Of a stretch of 45,306 nucleotides of DNA, positions 8,721 through 17,420 are shown in pieces. The notes below the pieces were generated by a model. That model did not search any database. It was not told where the DNA came from and saw only the letters and a list, made by a program, of their open reading frames with translations. Location of the stretch: the NCBI GenBank assembly GCA_902803285.1, contig CADCPC010000039.1:1-45306 (forward strand). The letters run 5' to 3'. Position 1 is the stretch's first letter; every line of letters begins with the position of its first letter. This DNA is from an uncultured Erysipelotrichaceae bacterium. GTDB lineage: Bacteria > Bacillota_I > Bacilli_A > RFN20 > CAG-826. The position numbers were made by a program, and so were the translations under genes.

Positions 8721-10820
8721 ATGAAAACAAAAAGTAAATTAGCCCTTATTCCTATATTTATAACCGCTATCTCATTATCTAGCTGTAGCTTTTGGGATAT
8801 CTTTGGAACTAGATTAAAATCTATTGATATTTCTGACATAAGCAAAGCTTACATATTAGGCGATGTTTTTGATGATAAAAACCAATTATCTATTACTGGC
8901 ACATATTCCAATGGCGAAACTAAAACACTAGCGTATAGTGAAGTAACAGTTAATTTGTCTTATCAGAATCCAGGAGAAACAATCACCGTTGATAGCAATA
9001 AACCTTTTACAGTGGCTAATAGATATCAATTAACAGTTTCTGTTAATAACGTCACATCAAACACTTTAACCATTAATGTTTTAGAACATCACATTTACGC
9101 TTCTTCTATTACATTAAACGGAGCAACCGCGATGAATGCTTGGAGCGAAGTAGAATTAACTACAACTGTTAATCCTATTAACTATACTGCTCCTATATCA
9201 TATAGAGCATCTAACTCTAACTTAGTGGAATTAACACCAACTGAAAGAGGTGTGAAGGTATATGGAGTTTCTGGTGGAGAAGTAGATATCATTGCTCGAA
9301 TTGCTAGTAGTGAATCTACTTATATCGAAGCAACTCATCACTTAACTATTTCTTCCTCAATTAACGTGACAACAATGTCGCAAAATTATAAAGATTACAC
9401 AGAAGATAATTATTACCGTATTAGCAGTTGTCCAACTAATGGTGATGTTAAACTTTTGGTCATTCCAGTATGGCTATCAGATTCTGCTAAATATATGTCT
9501 ATCTATAAAAAAGACGAAGTTAGAGAAGATATTGCTAAGGCTTATTTTGGTAGCGAAAAAGAAACAGGATGGCATAGTGTTTCCTCTTTCTATAGATATG
9601 AAAGCGGTGGCTTGTTAAATTTAAGCGGTACAGTTAGTAATTGGTATTCCAGTTCATTAAGCGCAAAGGAAGTTGGTGCTTATAACACTAAAGAAACATG
9701 CGCAGTTATTAAAGAAGCTACTAACTGGTATTTTGCTAATAATCCAACAGATTCCCGCTCAAATTATGATTTTGATGGCGATGGATATCTTGACGGAGTG
9801 GTATTAATTTACGCCGCTCCTGATTATTCTGCTTCTTCCTATTTAAGCGAATACGAGAATCTCTGGGCATATTGTTTTTGGATTCAAGAAGCTGCCAGTA
9901 TTGAAAACCCAGTTCCTAATGTTTTCTTCTGGGCATCGTATGATTTTATGTATGGCAAAGAAACAGCTTTTGTAAGAACTGGCAATTCATATTCTAATGG
10001 CGATACAAGTAGATGCTCTATTGACGCTCATACATATATTCACGAAATGGGCCACGTATTTGGTTTAGATGATTACTATGATTATGGTGGTTATAAATAT
10101 CGTCCATGTGGTGGATTCTCTATGCAAGATAGTAATGTGGGCGGACATGATCCATTCTCATTATTAGCCTTTGGCTGGGCAAATGCTTACATTCCAACTT
10201 CATCCATTGATATTAAATTAAGAAATTTTGATACAAGTCATCAAGTAATCTTATTAACACCTGAGTGGAATAGTTATAATTCCCCATTTGATGAATATTT
10301 GTTATTAGAATTCTATACAAATGATGGTGTTAATAAATTTGATACTGAGCAAGCATATTGTGGCTCATATCCACAAGGTCCACAAACTAAAGCGGGCGGC
10401 ATAAGATTGTGGCATGTCGATTCTCGTTTAATTAGATTAAATGACTCTACGGTCAGATTCTATAACAACTGCCAAGTAGGTAGAGTCACATTAGCGTTCA
10501 CTAATACATATTATAAGAATGAATCAGATATTGATTATGTAACCCCATTATTTAATGTCGATAGCAAATATGCAGATTATAACTTATTACAATTAATTAG
10601 AAATGATCACTTTGCAACATATCGACCAACAGGCAATATCTATACAAGTGATTTGTTCTATGATAATGATACGTTTGATATGTATGCATTTAGTTCACAA
10701 TTCGTAAATGGACCTTATCTTAATAGTGGTAAGTCATTAGGATTCTCCTTCAAGGTAAAAGAAATCTCCACCGATAGCAGTGGAGAAAAATACGCAACTA
10801 TATCAATTATTAAGGACTAG
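8721..10820 (+). CDS. M6-type (immune inhibitor A-like) zinc metalloprotease lipoprotein
   Basis: A 699-residue protein read from ATG 8721, chosen because it starts a lipoprotein signal peptide (MKTKSKLALIPIF..., lipobox LSSC). An in-frame ATG 36 nt upstream lies inside the terminator and promoter and is unlikely. After a BIG-type N-terminal region (about 30-220) comes the peptidase with zinc motif HEMGHVFGLDD (His441, Glu442, His445, Asp451) and, downstream, the conserved M6-like MQDSNVGGHDPFS. A DFDGDGYLDG segment before the active site looks like a calcium-binding loop, common in this family. It probably degrades extracellular proteins. The gene overlaps the convergent DUF368 gene by 4 bp at its 3' end. 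The leader seems to be absent (see promoter). Confidence 0.85.
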   Translation: MKTKSKLALIPIFITAISLSSCSFWDIFGTRLKSIDISDISKAYILGDVFDDKNQLSITGTYSNGETKTLAYSEVTVNLSYQNPGETITVDSNKPFTVANRYQLTVSVNNVTSNTLTINVLEHHIYASSITLNGATAMNAWSEVELTTTVNPINYTAPISYRASNSNLVELTPTERGVKVYGVSGGEVDIIARIASSESTYIEATHHLTISSSINVTTMSQNYKDYTEDNYYRISSCPTNGDVKLLVIPVWLSDSAKYMSIYKKDEVREDIAKAYFGSEKETGWHSVSSFYRYESGGLLNLSGTVSNWYSSSLSAKEVGAYNTKETCAVIKEATNWYFANNPTDSRSNYDFDGDGYLDGVVLIYAAPDYSASSYLSEYENLWAYCFWIQEAASIENPVPNVFFWASYDFMYGKETAFVRTGNSYSNGDTSRCSIDAHTYIHEMGHVFGLDDYYDYGGYKYRPCGGFSMQDSNVGGHDPFSLLAFGWANAYIPTSSIDIKLRNFDTSHQVILLTPEWNSYNSPFDEYLLLEFYTNDGVNKFDTEQAYCGSYPQGPQTKAGGIRLWHVDSRLIRLNDSTVRFYNNCQVGRVTLAFTNTYYKNESDIDYVTPLFNVDSKYADYNLLQLIRNDHFATYRPTGNIYTSDLFYDNDTFDMYAFSSQFVNGPYLNSGKSLGFSFKVKEISTDSSGEKYATISIIKD

Positions 10821-11773
10821 TCTTGTACTGGTTCTTCTTTTTGTTTTGCTTCAATTTTTCTTTGATATCTAACGAATAAATAAGCAGCGACAGCGCAGAT
10901 AATAAGTAGAGCAATACCTAGAGGTATCTCTACTTCTTTTTGTAGTGGCATTGCTACACCGTTAGACCATTTAATGTAATATTCCCAAACTTCGTAATTT
11001 AAGAATAAGGCAACATCGCTTCCGATAATAAATCCTAAGATGCCAAAGAATGTTACATCATGATATTTACTTAATAAGTAGTTCATCAATTTAGAAATGG
11101 CGAAGAAACCAACGATAACTCCAACAGCAAAGCACGCTAGTAAACCCATTTGTGTTCCAAAATGAGACCAATCTCCACTAAAACACTCTTTAGCGACAGT
11201 AACTGTAGAATTAACTAAAGGTTTATAGAAACCTAATAGAATAAGAAGCATACTTCCTGAAATACCAGGAACCACTAATGCAAAAGAAGCAACAACCCCA
11301 ACAGGAATTAAAACAAAATAGAACCAAATTTTTGGAGAAGCAAATTGGGCGCTTAAATCAGTTTTAGCAAAAATGCTACCAACTCCTAAACCAACAGCAA
11401 CTAAGATGCCTAGAATTAAGACGATAATATGAATAGCTTTTGGAGAAACTCCTTTAATCTCATCAGTAATTTTTGGAATGCTACCAGTGATAAAACCTGC
11501 AAAGATACAGATAACTCCAAATACGAATCCTTGTAGCGCTTTATCCATAAGGATAATCATTGGAATAACGCCGATAACAATGCCAATAAGAATAGGAATT
11601 AATATAACGACTGCTCTTTTGAATGATTTAAAAATATTGCTGACTGCCCAAACAATCTTTTCATAGACTTTTAGGATAACCGCAATTGTTCCTCCTGAGA
11701 CACCAGGAATAGCGCTAGCGACACCGATACCGATACCGACTAATAGTTGTTTAAACCATTCTTTAACTTTCAT
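10817..11773 (-). CDS. popT: DUF368 family membrane protein, probable polyprenyl-phosphate transporter
   Basis: A 318-residue multi-pass membrane protein with about eight or more hydrophobic segments and a short cytoplasmic tail ending KQKEEPVQD. The N-terminal GIGVASAIPGVSGGTIAVIL and the internal VPGISGSMLLILLGFY are the paired inverted Pro/Gly motifs typical of DUF368. Members of this family (PopT) have been shown to take part in recycling undecaprenyl phosphate across the membrane for wall-polymer synthesis, alongside DedA-family UptA. The family assignment is strong and the transport role is by family. Its start is 10 nt downstream of a TATACT box, and AAGAGG lies close before the ATG. 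It is transcribed divergently from pth. Confidence 0.85.
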   Translation of the reverse strand: MKVKEWFKQLLVGIGIGVASAIPGVSGGTIAVILKVYEKIVWAVSNIFKSFKRAVVILIPILIGIVIGVIPMIILMDKALQGFVFGVICIFAGFITGSIPKITDEIKGVSPKAIHIIVLILGILVAVGLGVGSIFAKTDLSAQFASPKIWFYFVLIPVGVVASFALVVPGISGSMLLILLGFYKPLVNSTVTVAKECFSGDWSHFGTQMGLLACFAVGVIVGFFAISKLMNYLLSKYHDVTFFGILGFIIGSDVALFLNYEVWEYYIKWSNGVAMPLQKEVEIPLGIALLIICAVAAYLFVRYQRKIEAKQKEEPVQD

Positions 11774-11783
11774 AGCCTCTTAG

Positions 11784-11789
11784 AGTATA
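11784..11789 (-). promoter_or_regulatory. Extended -10 box of the DUF368 gene
   Basis: On the minus strand the sequence reads TGTGCTATACT, an extended -10 (TGC plus TATACT). It lies 10 nt before the ATG at 11773, leaving room for almost no leader, although AAGAGG is also present in that gap. Confidence 0.5.
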
Positions 11790-11826
11790 GCACAATTAGA
11801 AAATATAAACTGAAAAATATATCTTG

Positions 11827-11835
11827 TGATATACT
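11827..11835 (+). promoter_or_regulatory. Extended -10 promoter of pth, immediately before the start codon
   Basis: TGATATACT at 11827-11835 is a good extended -10 element. Nine bases separate it from the pth ATG at 11845 and none of them form a ribosome binding site, so the transcript should begin within about three bases of the AUG. No convincing -35 is seen, as is common with extended -10 promoters. Confidence 0.6.
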
Positions 11836-11844
11836 TATCTCGTT

Positions 11845-12402
11845 ATGGGAACAAAATTAATAGTTGGCCTTGGCAATCCTGGTAAAAAATATGAACACAC
11901 AAGACACAATATGGGTTTTGATGTTTTAGATTTGTTTGCTGAACTCGCAATGATTGATGTCGATAAAGAATCTTTTAAAGGCCTTGTTGGTAGAGGCAAG
12001 GTATTTGATCAAGACGTTTATTTATTAAAACCACAAACATTTATGAATCTTTCTGGTGAATCTGTTGAAGAGATTGTTAAATATTTCAAGATTGAACTAG
12101 AAGACATCATTGTCATCTATGATGACATGGATTTAGAACCAGGAAAGATTAGACTAAGAGCTAGTGGCTCTAGTGGTGGTCATAAAGGTATTCAAAATAT
12201 CATTGAACATCTTCATAGCGAAGCAATCAAGCGTGTGCGTATTGGAATTGGTAAACCAACATATGACACGATTGATTATGTTTTAGGGAAGCCAACTAAA
12301 GACGAGAAACCTTTAATTGATGACGCGATTAAACAAGCTGTTGAGTCATTAAAGTTTGCATTAAAAGAAAATTTCGATTTAGCGATGACAAAATTTAATT
12401 AG
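11845..12402 (+). CDS. pth: Peptidyl-tRNA hydrolase
   Basis: A 185-residue enzyme that frees tRNA from peptidyl-tRNAs dropped by the ribosome. The N-terminal LIVGLGNPGKKYEHTRHNMGF contains the family signature and the catalytic His (His20 in TRHN). The central PQTFMNLSGE and YDDMDLEPG, with GGHKGIQNI, are also diagnostic. Length is standard. In Bacillus subtilis pth (spoVC) directly precedes mfd, as here; mfd begins within 15 nt of the stop. There is no Shine-Dalgarno sequence, and the promoter abuts the ATG, suggesting a leaderless message. Confidence 0.97.
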   Translation: MGTKLIVGLGNPGKKYEHTRHNMGFDVLDLFAELAMIDVDKESFKGLVGRGKVFDQDVYLLKPQTFMNLSGESVEEIVKYFKIELEDIIVIYDDMDLEPGKIRLRASGSSGGHKGIQNIIEHLHSEAIKRVRIGIGKPTYDTIDYVLGKPTKDEKPLIDDAIKQAVESLKFALKENFDLAMTKFN

Positions 12403-12419
12403 GAGGTAAGAGCCTAACG
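12401..12419 (+). promoter_or_regulatory. Ribosome binding site that points to an ACG start codon for mfd
   Basis: A consensus AGGAGG (12401-12406), overlapping the pth stop, is followed after 10 nt by ACG AAC TTA TTT AAA in the mfd frame. No ATG, GTG, TTG or CTG lies in frame between this site and GTG 12501, yet the 28 intervening codons read as sensible Mfd N-terminus. One base change (ACG to ATG) would give a perfect start, so this is either a true non-AUG start or a sequence error. Confidence 0.5.
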
Positions 12420-15400
12420 AACTTATTTAAAAAGCTTTCTCTTAATACTGCGATACCCCCCTTCTTAAGCAAAAGCGGGCTTTTTGTCGTTGATGATTTA
12501 GTGGGCATATCTTTATTAACCGCTAGTGCTTTTAAATGTCGAAAAGAGCCTTACTTATTGATTTGCCCTAATCTATATAAAGCTCAAAAAGTATATTCGT
12601 ACCTATCTTCTTTATTGCCAGAAAATAAAATCTTATTATTCCCGAATGATGAATTAATAAGAGCGGATTCTATTTCTGAATCTAAAGAAATGGCCGCTAA
12701 CCGTATCTATGTATTAGATGAAATACTTAATAAACGAGCGGATGTAGTGATATGTAATGTTGCTTCATTAACAAGATTTTTGCCATCAGTAGATTCTTTT
12801 AAAAGCCATATCTTAAACTTTAAGGTTGGTAAGTCCTATAACTTAGAGGATATTAAAAAGACATTAGCGAGAAGCGGATATGAGAGAGTAAATAAAATAG
12901 ATCAATCTCTCCAATTTGCGATTCGTGGTGATATCTTAGATATTTATTCAGTCAATTATGATGACCCAATACGTGTTGAGTTTTTCGATGACGAAATTGA
13001 ATCGATTAGATTTTTTGATATTGCAACTCAAACAAGTAAAACAAAAATCGATAGTGTTACAGTATTACCTGCTAATGACTTCTTATTTAGCGAAGAAGAA
13101 GTAAAAACCGCTAGTGAGAAAATCTTTAATAGATTAGAAAAAGATAAAGAAGTTTTATCGCTAGGAGATTTTGAAAATCTTAGAAACTTATCAGAGAGTG
13201 ATATCACTGATATTCTTGAATATAATTATTCACCTCGTATTTATAGGTATTACTCTTTACTTTGCAAAGAAAAGGCAACTTTATTAGATTACTGCAAAAA
13301 CTTCACTAATGTTATAGTGGACACTAAAGCAGTAGAAGAAAGCTATGATTTATTAAATGAAGAAGCTCATTCCTATTTGAATGAATTATTTGAAAACGGA
13401 AAGATGATATCTCACTTAGAAATGTATGAGAATTATTACCGTTTAAATTTCGATAGAAGTAGAACAATAAACACTAAGATATTATCCGATGATCCAGATG
13501 ATGTTATCTTCAAATGTATCAATGTTCCATTTTTTGCTAATAAGGATGTTGATGCTATTAACATTATTAGAACTTATTTAAATCAAGAATATAAAGTCAA
13601 TATTACTCTAAATAATAAAGAACAACTCAATGTCATTATTGATATGTTAAACACAAATCATATTCCTTTTGAAATGGAAGATTTCTTATCGGTTTCTTCT
13701 AATAAAAAGGTGTGTTTATCGATAGGAAGTCTTCCAAATGGCTTTGCTTTAGAAGAAGAAAAGATTGTTTTCTTAACTAGTAGAGAACTATTTAATGACA
13801 AAGTTAAAATCAGTAGATATGACAACAGATTTAAAGAATCAACAATCTTATCTAGTTATGAAGAACTAAGTCCTGGAGATTATGTTGTTCATGAATATCA
13901 AGGCATTGGTCAGTTCTTGGAATTGCAAACCTTAGAAGTACAAGGGCAACACCAAGACTATTTAAAGATTGCTTATCAAAATGATGAGATATTATATGTT
14001 CCACTTAACCAATTCCATCTCATTAGAAAATATGTTGGTAAGGAAGGAGCTAAGCCTCGCTTAACTAGACTTCATACAAAAGACTGGGAAAACACCAAAG
14101 AAAAGATTAAAAAACGTATCCATGATTTGGCAGAAAGATTATTTAATCTTTATGTCGAAAGAAGCAAGGTTGAAGGATATCGATTTGCTAAAGATGATGA
14201 ATTCCAAGAAAAGTTTGAAGAAGGTTTTGATAATGAACTAACTAAAGACCAACAAAGAGCAGTGGACGATATTAAAAGAGATATGGAGTCCAACCACCCA
14301 ATGGATCGCTTATTATGTGGAGATGTTGGGTTTGGTAAAACAGAAGTTGCTTTTAGAGCAGCCTTTAAGGCTATTAATTCTGGCAAACAAGTAGTGTTAT
14401 TATGTCCAACCACATTACTTGCAAGACAACACTATGAAGTTGCATTATCTCGTTTTGCAGGATTTGATATTAAAATTGCTATTTTTTCAAGGCTTGTACC
14501 ACTAAAGAAGCAAAATGAATATATCAAAGATATAAAAGCGGGAAAGATTCATTTAATCATAGGTACTCATAGACTTTTATCTAAAGAAATTGAATATAAA
14601 GATCTCGGCTTATTAATTGTCGATGAAGAACAAAGGTTTGGGGTAGAGCAAAAAGAAAGAATCAAAGAACTCAAGAGCAATATTGATGTTCTAACATTAA
14701 GTGCAACTCCAATTCCTAGAACTTTACAAATATCATTATTAGGAGTTAGAAGTCTTTCTCAAATTAATACTCCTCCTAAAGATAGAATGCCAATTCAAAC
14801 ATATGTCACACCATATCGTTTTGATGTTGTGAAAGAATTAATATCTAGAGAATTAGGTAGAGAAGGACAAGTTTTTTATCTCCATAATCGTGTAGACACT
14901 ATTTATCAGATGGCTAATCAACTACAAAGAGCCTTGCCTCAAGCTTCATTGGCGGTAATTCACGGACAAATGAATAAAGACGATATAGAAGAAACAATGA
15001 TGAAATTCTATAACGGGGATATCCAAATCTTAGTGTGTACTTCCATTATTGAAAACGGCATTGATGTTCCTAATGCAAATATGATTATCGTGGAAGATAG
15101 TGAAAGATACGGTCTTGCTCAGTTATATCAAATCAAAGGTAGAGTAGGTAGAGGAGATAGAATTGCTTACGCTTATTTGATGTATAACGGAAACAAGGTT
15201 TTGAAAGAAGATACACAAAAAAGACTGAGAGCCCTACAAGAATTTAGTGCTTTAGGCAGCGGATATCGTATTGCCCAAAGAGATCTTATGATTAGAGGAG
15301 CAGGAGATATTTTAGGACCTGAACAAGCTGGTTTTATTGATTCAATAGGTTTAGATATGTATATCAAATTATTAAATGAATCTGTCCAAGAAAAATTAAA

Positions 15401-15899
15401 CAATAAAAAGGCAGAAATCCCTCAATATGAGGCTAATCTAGACCTCAATATGGATGCATACATCCCTAAAGAATTCGCTAATGATCAAAATAAAATTGAA
15501 TTATATCAAGACATAATGGCGGCTTCTTCTCCTGAATCATTATTGGAGATTAAAAACAAAACAAAAGATATGTATGGAACTCTTCCAATAGAAGTGGAAC
15601 ACCTTTTCTTAAAAAGAAATATTCATCTTTTAGTAGCGTCATTAGAAACATGTTCTCTAAAAGAAAACCCAAAAAATATAGATATTCAACTTGGAGATAG
15701 GTTTATTAATATAAAAGGAATAGGAAATATGCTTTTTGAAGCTATGATACCTTATTTATCAATCATTAAAATTAGTTATTTGAATCATAAATTCAAAATA
15801 GTGGTTATGAAACGTAACAATTGGATTTATGATATAGAAGGAATATTAAAAGCCTTAAGAGATATATTAGAACACAATAGGACATTAGAAGCATTATGA
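12417..15899 (+). CDS. mfd: Transcription-repair coupling factor Mfd
   Basis: A DNA translocase that removes RNA polymerase stalled at lesions and recruits UvrA. About 1160 residues if it starts at ACG 12417, or 1132 from GTG 12501. The longer form is preferred because a strong ribosome binding site precedes it and residues such as [13 protein letters not shown] match the usual N-terminal UvrB-homology module. Order: UvrB-like domain (about 1-340); a degenerate middle; an RNA polymerase-interacting CarD-like domain near [12 protein letters not shown] (about 485-560); the helicase core with Walker A GFGKT (638-642), DEEQ (736-739) and TPIPRTLQ; RecG-like motifs including GRVGRG; and a C-terminal TRCF domain. 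Follows pth as in B. subtilis; overlaps rqcP by 4 bp. Confidence 0.96.
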   Translation, partial: TNLFKKLSLNTAIPPFLSKSGLFVVDDLVGISLLTASAFKCRKEPYLLICPNLYKAQKVYSYLSSLLPENKILLFPNDELIRADSISESKEMAANRIYVLDEILNKRADVVICNVASLTRFLPSVDSFKSHILNFKVGKSYNLEDIKKTLARSGYERVNKIDQSLQFAIRGDILDIYSVNYDDPIRVEFFDDEIESIRFFDIATQTSKTKIDSVTVLPANDFLFSEEEVKTASEKIFNRLEKDKEVLSLGDFENLRNLSESDITDILEYNYSPRIYRYYSLLCKEKATLLDYCKNFTNVIVDTKAVEESYDLLNEEAHSYLNELFENGKMISHLEMYENYYRLNFDRSRTINTKILSDDPDDVIFKCINVPFFANKDVDAINIIRTYLNQEYKVNITLNNKEQLNVIIDMLNTNHIPFEMEDFLSVSSNKKVCLSIGSLPNGFALEEEKIVFLTSRELFNDKVKISRYDNRFKESTILSSYEELSPGDYVVHEYQGIGQFLELQTLEVQGQHQDYLKIAYQNDEILYVPLNQFHLIRKYVGKEGAKPRLTRLHTKDWENTKEKIKKRIHDLAERLFNLYVERSKVEGYRFAKDDEFQEKFEEGFDNELTKDQQRAVDDIKRDMESNHPMDRLLCGDVGFGKTEVAFRAAFKAINSGKQVVLLCPTTLLARQHYEVALSRFAGFDIKIAIFSRLVPLKKQNEYIKDIKAGKIHLIIGTHRLLSKEIEYKDLGLLIVDEEQRFGVEQKERIKELKSNIDVLTLSATPIPRTLQISLLGVRSLSQINTPPKDRMPIQTYVTPYRFDVVKELISRELGREGQVFYLHNRVDTIYQMANQLQRALPQASLAVIHGQMNKDDIEETMMKFYNGDIQILVCTSIIENGIDVPNANMIIVEDSERYGLAQLYQIKGRVGRGDRIAYAYLMYNGNKVLKEDTQKRLRALQEFSALGSGYRIAQRDLMIRGAGDILGPEQAGFIDSIGLDMYIKLLNESVQEKLNNKKAEIPQYEANLDLNMDAYIPKEFANDQNKIELYQDIMAASSPESLLEIKNKTKDMYGTLPIEVEHLFLKRNIHLLVASLETCSLKENPKNIDIQLGDRFINIKGIGNMLFEAMIPYLSIIKISYLNHKFKIVVMKRNNWIYDIEGILKALRDILEHNRTLEAL

Positions 15900-16126
15900 G
15901 ATTAGATTTATTTTTAAAAGAAACAAGAATCATTAAAAGAAGAACGATTGCAAAAGAATATTGCGACCGTGGTTTAGTGACTTCTAATGGCAAGGTTGTA
16001 AAGCCATCTTATGAAGTAAAAAATGGTGATAATTTAGATATAAAATTAGGGGCCAAAGTTCTTTCAATTACTGCAAAAATTGAACCAGCAAATAAAAAAG
16101 AAAAAGCAGGATATGAGCCTAGATAA
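15896..16126 (+). CDS. rqcP: RqcP/YabO-type S4 RNA-binding protein
   Basis: A 76-residue protein that is almost entirely one S4 domain: [20 protein letters not shown], then CDRGLVTSNGKVVKPS and VKNGDNLDI. The family (Hsp15/YabO, RqcP) works in ribosome-associated quality control, binding stalled 50S subunits with RqcH to promote C-terminal Ala-tailing. The ATG overlaps the mfd stop (ATGA) and the 3' end overlaps the tilS start, so all three are translationally coupled. In B. subtilis yabO lies between mfd and tilS, which supports the assignment. Confidence 0.88.
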   Translation: MRLDLFLKETRIIKRRTIAKEYCDRGLVTSNGKVVKPSYEVKNGDNLDIKLGAKVLSITAKIEPANKKEKAGYEPR

Positions 16127-17327
16127 TTTAGATAAAAATAAGAAGTATTTATTGGCGTGTTCATATGGGCCAGATTCAATGGCGCTTTTTTACCTACTTG
16201 AAAAAAACGGAATTAGCTTTGATGTGGCACATGTAAATTTTGGATTAAGAAAAGAAGCCGCGCATGAAACTAATAGATTGACTGCATATTGCCATAAGCA
16301 CAACGTTCCAATTTACACCCTAATGGCGGAAGTAGATCGTAATAACAATATTGAAGATGAGTGCCGTAAAATTAGATACAAATTCTTCAAAATGCTCTCT
16401 GATAAATTTGGCTATGATGCAGTACTTGTTGCGCACCATCAGGATGACTTATTAGAAACTTATTTAATGCAGAAAAAACGCAGAAATTTACCAAAATTGT
16501 ATGGAATTGCTGAAAAAACTTTTATTTTTGAAGTAAATATCCAAAGGCCTTTATTAAACTATAGCAAAAAAGATTTGATTGATATTTGTCAGAACAATTA
16601 CATCCCTTATTCTATTGATTCTTCCAATAATGAAGATGACTATTTAAGAAACCGTATTAGGCATCGTGTTATTGAAAAGCTTACAAGCAAAGAAAGACAA
16701 GATTTAATTAAAGAAATCGCTGCCAAAAATGATGAACTCAATAATGTTTTTTCGCTTATCAATAAAAGCAATATTCATGATATTAAAACTTTATTATCCT
16801 TTGATGAGATAACCTACTTATATGCAATAAATGAGAGTGCATCTTCTTTGGATAAAAGTCTTATTATTTCCAAAAAAAGAGGACTGGAAATAAGAAAAAT
16901 TTTGAGTAGTAAAAAACCTAATGTTGTCTTAAAAATAACTGACAAGATTTTGTTTGTAAAAGAATACGACGCTGCTAGTTTTAAATTCGCTAAAAATCAA
17001 GACAATTTTAGTCTTCGAATAAATGGTAGAGAAGTAATTGATTGCGATCATTTTTATTTAGATTTGACAGGCGATATTTCTAATCTAAACATTACTGATG
17101 ACAGTTTTCCAATCACCGTTAGAATTGCTCAACCTAAAGACAAAACTTTAATTAATGGCTATCAAGTTGAAGCAAGAAGATTGTTTATTGACTGGAAGAT
17201 GCCACTTTCCATTCGTGAGCAGTGGCCTGTTATTGAAGACAAAAGCCACAACGTGATTTATATTCCTCGTTATCAAAAAGATTTTGTGAATGACAAAAAA
17301 AGAAATTTTTATGTCAAGCTTCATTAA
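16113..17327 (+). CDS. tilS: tRNA(Ile)-lysidine synthase TilS
   Basis: Converts C34 of the CAU-anticodon tRNA-Ile2 to lysidine so that it reads AUA and is charged with Ile. About 404 residues from ATG 16113, which overlaps the rqcP stop; an in-frame TTG at 16080 would add 11 Lys/Gln-rich residues and is less likely. The PP-loop reads SYGPDSMAL, where the usual form is SGGxDS, so the first Gly is replaced by Tyr. Downstream AHVNFGLR, CRKIRYKFF, AHHQDDLLETYLMQKKRRN and LRNRIRHRVI are typical, and the QKKRRNLPKLYGI form recalls Mollicutes TilS. A C-terminal TilS domain is present (RLFIDWKMPLSIREQWPVIE). The probable substrate tRNA is encoded at 23239. Confidence 0.92.
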   Translation: MSLDNLDKNKKYLLACSYGPDSMALFYLLEKNGISFDVAHVNFGLRKEAAHETNRLTAYCHKHNVPIYTLMAEVDRNNNIEDECRKIRYKFFKMLSDKFGYDAVLVAHHQDDLLETYLMQKKRRNLPKLYGIAEKTFIFEVNIQRPLLNYSKKDLIDICQNNYIPYSIDSSNNEDDYLRNRIRHRVIEKLTSKERQDLIKEIAAKNDELNNVFSLINKSNIHDIKTLLSFDEITYLYAINESASSLDKSLIISKKRGLEIRKILSSKKPNVVLKITDKILFVKEYDAASFKFAKNQDNFSLRINGREVIDCDHFYLDLTGDISNLNITDDSFPITVRIAQPKDKTLINGYQVEARRLFIDWKMPLSIREQWPVIEDKSHNVIYIPRYQKDFVNDKKRNFYVKLH

Positions 17328-17359
17328 GCATTTTGCTTTTCAATATCTTAGAAAACTAA

Positions 17360-17412
17360 TATAATCAATATATCTATCGTAAATAGATAGAGCTTATATA
17401 TCACTTAGGAGG
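17360..17412 (+). promoter_or_regulatory. ftsH promoter, 5'-end stem-loop and strong ribosome binding site
   Basis: TATAAT at 17360-17365 is the -10 box; no good -35 is seen. Near the expected transcript start lies a perfect 7-bp inverted repeat, TATCTAT (17371-17377) and ATAGATA (17383-17389), with a 5-base loop, which would put a small hairpin at the mRNA 5' end. AGGAGG at 17407-17412 sits 8 nt before the ftsH ATG, an optimal site. Confidence 0.5.
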
Positions 17413-17420
17413 TATTCCTT

